A DNA stretch of 64,000 nucleotides from the NCBI GenBank assembly GCA_017442855.1, contig JAFSPM010000018.1, positions 1 through 64,000 on the forward strand, read 5' to 3'. The notes below the pieces were generated by a model. It ran no database searches. It worked only from the letters and a program-made list of their open reading frames with translations, and was not told the origin of the DNA. Positions 57,701-64,000 of the stretch are shown in pieces. This stretch comes from Bacteroidaceae bacterium. GTDB taxonomy: Bacteria; Bacteroidota; Bacteroidia; Bacteroidales; Bacteroidaceae. The first letter of the stretch is position 1. Every line of letters starts with the position of its first letter. The translations under genes were made by a program, and so were the position numbers.

Positions 57701-59105
57701 ATATACTACTACCAGCAAGGCAATATTGGGCGACCTTTATACACCCGTGGGCGTCTATCTCAGATTGCGTGACCTCTATCCACAGAGTGTGTTGATGGAG
57801 TGTTCTGACTATCACGATGCCAGTGAGTCACGCTCGTTCATCGGCGTTGACCCTATGGCGAGTGTGGCAATAGGTCATGGTATCACCACTATCACCTACC
57901 CTGACGGTAGTGTGAAGCGTCATGAGGTAAACAACGACTATCAGTCGGACAAGGCCATCCATGAGTTAATCGACCGTATCGAGGTGAGTGGCGATGATGC
58001 CAACGTATTCGGATTGTTCGGCTATACCAGTTTCAATGCGGTACGATATTTCGAGAACATCAACGTGAAAGACGAAACGCAGGAAAAGAACGATGCACCT
58101 GATATGCTCTATATCCTATACAAAGAAGTGATTGTGTTCGACCACCATCAGAACCTAGTAAAAGTGGTGACACTGGGAGATGCATCAGAAGCGGATAACA
58201 TCATCAGGGCCATGAACAAGGCAAATGTACAGACGTACGATTTCCACCCTGTAGGGGATGTGAAAAGCACCCTGACGGACGAGGAGCACAAGGCAAATAT
58301 CCGCAAGGGCATCAACCACTGCCTGCGTGGTGATGTGTTCCAGATTGTGCTGAGTCGCAGGTTCACACAGGCCTACGAGGGTGACGACTTCAAGCTCTAT
58401 CGTGCCCTACGTAGCATCAACCCCAGTCCGTATCTGTTCTACTTCGACTTTGGTGGCTTCCGCATCTTCGGTTCGTCGCCAGAGACACATTGCAGAATCG
58501 AGAAGATGAAGAAGCCTAGTGGAGCTGACTATTTCAAAGCCTACATCGACCCGATAGCCGGCACCACCAAGCGCACAGGCAATGCCGAAGCCGACAGGCA
58601 AGGTGCTGAATACCTGAAACATGACCCCAAGGAAAATGCAGAGCATGTGATGCTGGTGGACTTGGCTCGTAATGACCTGAGTCGCAACTGCCACGATGTG
58701 AAGGTGGACTTCTACAAAGACCTGCAATACTACAGTCATGTGATTCACCTGGTATCAAGGGTATCAGGCGAACTGAATGAAGAGGCCGACCCTATCAAGG
58801 CATTTATCGACACCTTCCCGGCTGGAACACTCTCGGGGGCACCGAAGGTACGTGCCATGCAGCTGATATCTGAATACGAGCCTCACAATCGTGGTGCCTA
58901 CGGTGGTTGCATCGGCATCATCGGATTGGATGGTTCGCTGAACCAAGCCATCACCATCCGCACCTTCGTTTCTCGTAACGGCGAACTATGGTTCCAAGCT
59001 GGCGGTGGTATCGTGGCGAAGAGCAACGAGGACTACGAATTGCAAGAGGTAAACAACAAGTTAGGGGCTTTACGAAGGGCCATCAACTTGGCAGAAGAAT
59101 TATAA
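57687..59105 (+). CDS. trpE: Anthranilate synthase component I
   Basis: A 472-residue chorismate-using enzyme with the N-terminal feedback domain (LLMECSDYHDASESRSFIGV) and the catalytic core with GDVFQIVLSRRF, NPSPYLFYFDF, GSSPETH, DPIAGTTKRTGN, HVMLVDLARNDLSR and TFPAGTLSGAPK. It makes anthranilate from chorismate and the ammonia supplied by TrpG, and the leader LLMECS fits tryptophan feedback. It is 8 bp upstream of trpG. Confidence 0.96.
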   Translation: METFKYTTTSKAILGDLYTPVGVYLRLRDLYPQSVLMECSDYHDASESRSFIGVDPMASVAIGHGITTITYPDGSVKRHEVNNDYQSDKAIHELIDRIEVSGDDANVFGLFGYTSFNAVRYFENINVKDETQEKNDAPDMLYILYKEVIVFDHHQNLVKVVTLGDASEADNIIRAMNKANVQTYDFHPVGDVKSTLTDEEHKANIRKGINHCLRGDVFQIVLSRRFTQAYEGDDFKLYRALRSINPSPYLFYFDFGGFRIFGSSPETHCRIEKMKKPSGADYFKAYIDPIAGTTKRTGNAEADRQGAEYLKHDPKENAEHVMLVDLARNDLSRNCHDVKVDFYKDLQYYSHVIHLVSRVSGELNEEADPIKAFIDTFPAGTLSGAPKVRAMQLISEYEPHNRGAYGGCIGIIGLDGSLNQAITIRTFVSRNGELWFQAGGGIVAKSNEDYELQEVNNKLGALRRAINLAEEL

Positions 59106-59113
59106 TATTGATT

Positions 59114-59677
59114 ATGAGAATAGTTATCATTGACAATTACGACTCTTTCACCTACAACCTGAGTCATTTGGTGAAAGAAATGGACGTAGAGGTGACAGTA
59201 CTCCGCAACGACCAGTTTCAGATGGACGACTTGGAGGATTTCGACAAGATTATACTCTCACCAGGTCCTGGCATCCCCTCCGAGGCTGGCCTGTTGCTGG
59301 ATGTCATCCTCACCTATGCCGATAAGAAACCTATCTTAGGCGTTTGCTTAGGTCACCAAGCCATTGGCGAGGTGTTTGGTGCCAAACTGACCAACCTCAG
59401 CGAGGTCTTTCACGGAGTAGCCACTCCTTGTCACATAGACCGCAGAGATTTGATTTTCAAAGGACTTCCAGAAACCATCACCGTAGGTCGTTACCACTCG
59501 TGGGTGGTCTCTTACGAAGGTTTCCCCGCTTGTCTGGAGATTACTGCTTGGAGCGACGAAGGACAGATTATGGCCCTGCGCCACAAGACATACAATATCC
59601 ACGGCATCCAGTTCCATCCTGAATCCGTATTAACCCCTTATGGTAAAACCATCATTAAAAACTTCATCAGATTATGA
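59114..59677 (+). CDS. trpG: Anthranilate synthase component II (glutamine amidotransferase)
   Basis: A 187-residue class I glutamine amidotransferase from ATG 59114 (MRIVIIDNYDSFTYNL); the longer frame to 58988 overlaps trpE and is a shadow. Catalytic residues are in LGVCLGHQAIGE (Cys) and IHGIQFHPESVLT (His, Glu), with SPGPGIPSEAG as the oxyanion region. It delivers ammonia to TrpE. It overlaps trpD by 4 bp. Confidence 0.97.
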   Translation: MRIVIIDNYDSFTYNLSHLVKEMDVEVTVLRNDQFQMDDLEDFDKIILSPGPGIPSEAGLLLDVILTYADKKPILGVCLGHQAIGEVFGAKLTNLSEVFHGVATPCHIDRRDLIFKGLPETITVGRYHSWVVSYEGFPACLEITAWSDEGQIMALRHKTYNIHGIQFHPESVLTPYGKTIIKNFIRL

Positions 59678-60672
59678 AACAGCTTTTGACAAAACTCCTC
59701 AACCACGAGGACCTGACACGCGAAGAAATGAAGACCGTATTGGTCGGCATCACACATAGTGAATATCCCAACGAACAGATTACCGCCCTGCTGACAGCCC
59801 TGCAGATGCGTGGCGTAACGGTAGATGAGCTATTGGGCTTTCGTGATGGCGTATTGGAAACAGGCGTATCTGCCATACTTGACTGCGACCGCTATATTGA
59901 TGTGGTAGGCACAGGAGGCGACCGAAAGAACACATTCAACATTTCCACCACTGCATGCTTCGTCATTGCAGGTGCCGGCTATAAAGTAGCGAAGCACGGC
60001 AATTATGCAGCCACATCGGTAAGTGGTGCCAGCAACGTGATTCAGCATCACGGCATCAAGTTCACAGACGACATTGACCGCCTGAACCGTTCCATCAACG
60101 AGGCAGGCATCGTCTATCTGCATGCCCAGCTCTTTGCCAAGGCAATGAAGTTTGTAGGTCCTATCCGCAAGGCACTGCAATTCCCCACCATCTTCAACCT
60201 GTTGGGTCCTATCGTCAACCCGTCACAACCCAAGTGTCAGCTCTTAGGTGTGGCCAACCTCGACCAGATGCGTCTTTATAATAATGTATATCAGCGTTTG
60301 GGTATCGACTATGGTATTGTCAATAGCATCGACGGCTACGACGAAATATCACTGACCAGCGATTTCAAGGTAACGACCAACAACTACGAACGCATCTTCA
60401 AGCCACAAGACCTGGGCTTCGACATAGCCAAACCAGAAGAGTTGGTGGGTGGTGCCACCGAGGAGGAAGCGGCTCAGATATTCGATGCGGTTTTGGAAAA
60501 TCGTGCCCTGCCCGCTCAGAAGAACATCGTACTGGCCAATGCCGCTTTCGGTATTCAGGTACTCGAAAAGGGACAGAAGGAAATTGAGGAATGTATCGCT
60601 ATAGCCCGTGAGAGCATCGACAGTGGAGCGGCTTTGCGCACCTTCAAGAAGTTTGCAGAACTCAACTCATAA
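59674..60672 (+). CDS. trpD: Anthranilate phosphoribosyltransferase
   Basis: A 332-residue TrpD with DVVGTGGDRKNTFNIST for PRPP binding, KHGNYAATSVSGASNV, and FNLLGPIVNPSQP. It couples anthranilate to PRPP. Start overlaps trpG (ATGA); trpC follows after 4 bp. Confidence 0.96.
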   Translation: MKQLLTKLLNHEDLTREEMKTVLVGITHSEYPNEQITALLTALQMRGVTVDELLGFRDGVLETGVSAILDCDRYIDVVGTGGDRKNTFNISTTACFVIAGAGYKVAKHGNYAATSVSGASNVIQHHGIKFTDDIDRLNRSINEAGIVYLHAQLFAKAMKFVGPIRKALQFPTIFNLLGPIVNPSQPKCQLLGVANLDQMRLYNNVYQRLGIDYGIVNSIDGYDEISLTSDFKVTTNNYERIFKPQDLGFDIAKPEELVGGATEEEAAQIFDAVLENRALPAQKNIVLANAAFGIQVLEKGQKEIEECIAIARESIDSGAALRTFKKFAELNS

Positions 60673-60676
60673 TCAA

Positions 60677-61456
60677 ATGGATATATTAGAACAGATAATA
60701 GCCACCAAGCAACTGGAGTTACCCAAAATACAGGCTGCTATACAGGCACTCAGCGATGATGAACGAGCAAGACTACATGCTCCTAAGCCATCGTTACGCC
60801 AAGCGTTGTTGGATAGCCCTACAGGCATCATAGCCGAGTTCAAACGTCGTTCGCCCTCCAAGGGATGGATCAAAGAAGACGGTCGTGCTGATGTGATTCC
60901 TTTGAGCTACCAGCAGAATGGAGCAACTGCCCTATCCATCCTCACCGATGAGCAGTATTTTGGTGGGCACGACAATTATATCCGTCAAGCTCGTAAGTCT
61001 GGTGTCACCCTACCCGTACTTTACAAGAACTTCATCATTGACGAGGCACAACTCTATGCAGCTGCAGCTTGCGGCGCATCAGCGGTATTGCTCATCGCTG
61101 TTTGTCTGACAAAAGCACAATGTCAGATGCTGTTACAGAAAGCCCATGAGTTACAACTGGAGGTATTGTTGGAGATGCACTCAGAAGCCGAACTGGAATA
61201 TGCAACACTCAATCCTGATGTATGTGGCATCAACAACCGCAACTTAGGCTCGTTCATAACCAATGTGGAGAACAGTTTCCGCTTGGCAGAGCTGTTGCCC
61301 AAAGAGACCGTGAAGGTGAGTGAGAGTGGCATTTCAAATCCCAAAACCGTGTGCGCCCTGCGTCAAGCAGGCTTCCGAGGTTTCCTCATTGGCGAGAACT
61401 TTATGAAGACAGATAACCCTGGATTAGCGTTGAACGAATTTATCTCAAAGTTATGA
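60677..61456 (+). CDS. trpC: Indole-3-glycerol phosphate synthase
   Basis: A 259-residue TIM barrel from ATG 60677 (MDILEQIIATKQLEL); the frame to 60608 lies in trpD. Motifs are IAEFKRRSPSKGWI (catalytic Glu and Lys), LYKNFIIDEAQLY, LEMHSEAEL, GINNRNLGSF and VSESGI. It closes the indole ring by decarboxylation of CdRP. It is monofunctional; the PRAI activity is in the next gene, which it overlaps by 4 bp. Confidence 0.96.
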   Translation: MDILEQIIATKQLELPKIQAAIQALSDDERARLHAPKPSLRQALLDSPTGIIAEFKRRSPSKGWIKEDGRADVIPLSYQQNGATALSILTDEQYFGGHDNYIRQARKSGVTLPVLYKNFIIDEAQLYAAAACGASAVLLIAVCLTKAQCQMLLQKAHELQLEVLLEMHSEAELEYATLNPDVCGINNRNLGSFITNVENSFRLAELLPKETVKVSESGISNPKTVCALRQAGFRGFLIGENFMKTDNPGLALNEFISKL

Positions 61457-62052
61457 TTATTAAGGTATGTGGCATGCGTAATGCTGACAATATCCGCGAG
61501 GTGGAGCAATTATCAATTAACATGATGGGCTTTATCTTCTGGCCCAAGTCAAGTCGCTTTGTCAGCGAGCGCCCAGCTTATTTGCCTACTAATTGCAAGC
61601 GTGTGGGCGTGTTCGTCAATGAGACCATCGAGCAGGTTGGTCGCATCGCCGATGAGTATGGCCTTGACTATATCCAACTGCATGGCCATGAGTCACCCGC
61701 CTATATTCAAGAACTCAAAAAATCATTGTCAATTATTAAAGCTTTCAACATTGCCGAGCCAGCAGATTTCGAGCAGACGAAAGCCTATGAAGGGGTAGCC
61801 GACCTATTCCTCTTTGACACCAAAGGTAAAAGCGTGGGTGGTAACGGCGAGAAGTTCAACTGGGATGTGCTCAAAGCCTATACAGGCGAAACGCCCTTCC
61901 TTCTTAGTGGCGGCATAGGACCCGACGATGCGTCTCTCATTAAGTCATTTTATCATCCCAAATGCATCGGCATCGACCTCAATTCACGCTTTGAGATAAC
62001 GCCAGGACTTAAAGATATTAGTAAACTCAAAACATTCATCAACTCATTATGA
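61453..62052 (+). CDS. trpF: Phosphoribosylanthranilate isomerase
   Basis: A 199-residue (beta/alpha)8 enzyme with [13 protein letters not shown] (catalytic Cys7), [24 protein letters not shown] and [19 protein letters not shown] (catalytic Asp), then [11 protein letters not shown]. It isomerises PRA to CdRP. It overlaps trpC and trpA by 4 bp. Confidence 0.95.
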   Translation: MIIKVCGMRNADNIREVEQLSINMMGFIFWPKSSRFVSERPAYLPTNCKRVGVFVNETIEQVGRIADEYGLDYIQLHGHESPAYIQELKKSLSIIKAFNIAEPADFEQTKAYEGVADLFLFDTKGKSVGGNGEKFNWDVLKAYTGETPFLLSGGIGPDDASLIKSFYHPKCIGIDLNSRFEITPGLKDISKLKTFINSL

Positions 62053-62828
62053 ACAAGATTAATACACTATTTGAGAATAGCAAGGACAAGAAGCTCCTTT
62101 CACTTTATTTCTGTGCAGGTTGCCCCACTTTGGAGGGCACAGGCGATGTGATTCTCGCCATGCAACGCAACGGCATCGCTATGGTAGAGGTAGGCATCCC
62201 CTTCAGCGACCCGTTGGCCGATGGCCCCGTCATTCAGGATGCTGCTACACGCGCACTAAAGAACGGCATGACGCTCAGCAAACTATTCTCGCAGTTGCAA
62301 GCCATCAAAGACCAGGTACACATCCCCCTAGTACTGATGGGCTACCTCAACCCCATCATGCATTATGGCTTTGAGCAGTTCTGTCAATCGTGTGTAGAGG
62401 CTGGTGTGAGTGGCGCCATCATCCCCGATCTGCCCTTTGAGGACTACCTCAATGTGGTAAAGCCCATAGCCGACAAATACGACCTGCGCATCATCATGCT
62501 AATCACCCCAGAGACCAGCGATGAGCGCATCCGACTGATTGACAGTCACACCGATGGCTTTATCTATATGGTTTCATCTGCCTCGATTACAGGTACACAG
62601 AAAAGCTTTGACGAGCAGAAGCAGGAGTATTTCCGTCGCATCCACCAGATGCACCTTCGCAACCCCCGCATGATAGGCTTTGGCATCAGCAATGCCCAGA
62701 CGCTGAAAGCAGCTCAGGACAATGCCGCTGGTGCCATCATCGGCTCCAAGTTTGTTACCTTGCTCAACGAGGCCAATGGCGATGCCGATGCCGCTTTGCA
62801 ACAATTGTATGTTACGTTGGAAAAATAA
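62049..62828 (+). CDS. trpA: Tryptophan synthase alpha subunit
   Basis: A 259-residue TIM barrel with [20 protein letters not shown] (catalytic Glu and loop) and [14 protein letters not shown] (catalytic Asp), then [10 protein letters not shown]. It cleaves indole-glycerol phosphate and channels indole to TrpB. Last gene of the operon, 387 codons... of coupled genes upstream by overlap, and followed by a terminator. Confidence 0.96.
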   Translation: MNKINTLFENSKDKKLLSLYFCAGCPTLEGTGDVILAMQRNGIAMVEVGIPFSDPLADGPVIQDAATRALKNGMTLSKLFSQLQAIKDQVHIPLVLMGYLNPIMHYGFEQFCQSCVEAGVSGAIIPDLPFEDYLNVVKPIADKYDLRIIMLITPETSDERIRLIDSHTDGFIYMVSSASITGTQKSFDEQKQEYFRRIHQMHLRNPRMIGFGISNAQTLKAAQDNAAGAIIGSKFVTLLNEANGDADAALQQLYVTLEK

Positions 62829-62861
62829 AAAAGTGCAACTCCTTATAGAGCTGCACTCACT
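62829..62861. terminator. Terminator between trpA and ald (probably bidirectional)
   Basis: AGTGCA..CTC pairs with GAG..TGCACT around CTTATA (about 62831-62858), with A-rich sequence on the trpA side and T-rich sequence on the other. It separates the convergent trp operon and alanine dehydrogenase gene. Confidence 0.65.
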
Positions 62862-62879
62862 ATTTGTTTTAGAGCAAAG

Positions 62880-63992
62880 TTACAAGACTTGCTCAGCAGG
62901 AGTGTAGTCGAGACCAAAGCAATCGGCTACGGCCTTGTAGGTAACTTTACCACCTGCCATATTCAGGCCCTTCAGCAAGGAAGGATCCTCCTTGCAAGCA
63001 CGTTTCCAACCCTTGTCGGCCAAAGCCAGCGTATAGGGCTGTGTGGCATTGGTGAGGGCAAAGGTAGAGGTACGACTTACGGCACCTGGGATATTGGCTA
63101 CGGCATAGTGCACAATGCCATCAAGGATATACACAGGCTCGCTATGCGTGGTAGGATGACTGGTTTCGAAGCATCCGCCTTGGTCGATGGCAACATCTAC
63201 CAAAACGGTGCCTGGCTGCATCAAGCTCAGCATGTCGCGTGTGATGAGGTGAGGCGTCTTGTCGCCTGGTATCAGCACGGAGCCTATGACCAAATCGACA
63301 TCAGTCAACTCACGTTCTATCTGCATGCGGGAAGCATACATAGTGTGCACGTTGGCGGGCATGATGCTATCAAGATAGCGCAGGCAATCGAGGCTCACAT
63401 CAGCAATGGTGACATCGGCACCCATGCCAGCTGCCACAATGGCCGCATTACGCCCTACTCGTCCACCACCCAACACCAGCACCTTGCCGGGCTTCACTCC
63501 AGAAACGCCACCCAGCAACACACCTTTACCACCGTGGATCTTCTTCAGATAGGTGGCTCCTTCCTGTACTGCCATCTTACCAGCCACCTCGCTCATAGGG
63601 ATGAGCAACGGCAAACTGTGGTCGGCACGCTCTACAGTCTCGTAGGCAATGCACACAGCCTTGCGCTTCATCATGGCATGGGTCAGCTCTTCGTCGGCAG
63701 CAAAATGGAAATAGGTAAACAACACCTGATTAGGCTTCACCAGTTTGTATTCCGGCGCAATGGGTTCTTTCACCTTCACAATCATCTCAGAGGTGGCATA
63801 CACATCGTCAATGGCAGGCAATATCATAGCACCGGCCTTGACGTACTCGTCGTCGCTAAAGCCGCTGTTCTCACCTGCGGTATGTTGCACCACCACGGTA
63901 TGACGGTGACGTACCAATTCGGCAACACCCATAGGGGTCATGCCTACTCGATTCTCATTGTTTTTAATTTCTTTTGGAATTCCGATGATCAT
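62880..63992 (-). CDS. ald: Alanine dehydrogenase
   Basis: A 370-residue enzyme of the alanine dehydrogenase/PNT family: MIIGIPKEIKNNENRVGMTP with catalytic Lys/Arg residues near the N-terminus, a nucleotide-binding loop at about 170-180 (VLVLGGGRVGRNAA) and DVAIDQGGCFETSHPTTHSEP. It interconverts L-alanine and pyruvate with NAD(H). The length equals that of typical Ald, and both ends are in the window. It is convergent with the trp operon and its promoter lies beyond the right edge. Confidence 0.94.
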   Translation of the reverse strand: MIIGIPKEIKNNENRVGMTPMGVAELVRHRHTVVVQHTAGENSGFSDDEYVKAGAMILPAIDDVYATSEMIVKVKEPIAPEYKLVKPNQVLFTYFHFAADEELTHAMMKRKAVCIAYETVERADHSLPLLIPMSEVAGKMAVQEGATYLKKIHGGKGVLLGGVSGVKPGKVLVLGGGRVGRNAAIVAAGMGADVTIADVSLDCLRYLDSIMPANVHTMYASRMQIERELTDVDLVIGSVLIPGDKTPHLITRDMLSLMQPGTVLVDVAIDQGGCFETSHPTTHSEPVYILDGIVHYAVANIPGAVSRTSTFALTNATQPYTLALADKGWKRACKEDPSLLKGLNMAGGKVTYKAVADCFGLDYTPAEQVL

Positions 63993-64000
63993 AGTATATT

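Noticed and set aside
56999-57718. A 239-codon minus-strand frame
   Set aside because: Antisense to trpB; no motif and no promoter.
1-64000. Prophage or integrated element
   Set aside because: The M15 peptidase could be phage-like, but no integrase, terminase, capsid or tail gene and no att-type duplication was seen.

Overview
The window looks like chromosome of a member of the Bacteroidales, most likely Prevotella or a close relative. This is inferred from Bacteroidetes promoter elements (TTTG, about 19 nt, TAnnTTTG) ahead of many genes, the near absence of Shine-Dalgarno sequences, many lipoproteins and signal peptides, and protein families typical of the group (DUF6169, lipoprotein TPR-AraC regulators, DUF5597 glycosidases, a type II-C Cas9). 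No rRNA or tRNA gene was seen.

Layout. 1-6.6 kb: end of an unidentified gene, an M15 peptidase, a GH3 glucosidase, a DMT permease, a nucleotide hydrolase, a phosphopantetheinyl transferase and a lipoprotein esterase. 6.7-11.6 kb: a likely sugar-acid operon (IlvD/Edd dehydratase, GntP permease, SLC13-type permease). 11.7-20.7 kb: a tightly coupled fatty-acid/polyene-type cluster (BcerS/YghO-like acyltransferase, ketosynthase, ACP, hotdog dehydratase, MMPL exporter, CrtI-like oxidoreductase, ketoreductase, LolA-like carrier, YqiA-like hydrolase). It appears able to make an ACP-bound lipid, modify it and move it to the outer membrane; the product is unknown. 21.8-27.6 kb: a complete type II-C CRISPR-Cas locus with 11 repeats, cas2, cas1, cas9 and a tracrRNA divergent from cas9.

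27.6-32.3 kb is rich in decay (DUF6169, isoprenylcysteine methyltransferase and carbonic anhydrase remnants) around intact patatin, ResB/CcsA cytochrome c maturation and flavin reductase genes. 32.3-35.3 kb: an acetyltransferase and a GH78-like rhamnosidase. 35.3-42.2 kb: a five-gene tripartite ABC efflux operon (TolC, HlyD, double ATPase, two permeases) with a divergent AraC regulator. 42.2-46.0 kb: a GH78-like and a GH35/42-like glycosidase. 46.1-49.1 kb: an iron alcohol dehydrogenase and an ABC exporter.

49.2-56.2 kb: a type B carboxylesterase, a membrane-tethered TPR-AraC regulator, a small operon of membrane and secreted proteins of unknown function with a 21-bp-phased direct repeat in its promoter, a DUF4160/DUF2442 pair, and a chimeric pseudogene that joins the start of a TPR-AraC paralogue to the tail of a carboxylesterase. 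56.3-62.8 kb: the complete trpBEGDCFA operon behind an attenuator with a WWW leader peptide. 62.9-64.0 kb: alanine dehydrogenase.
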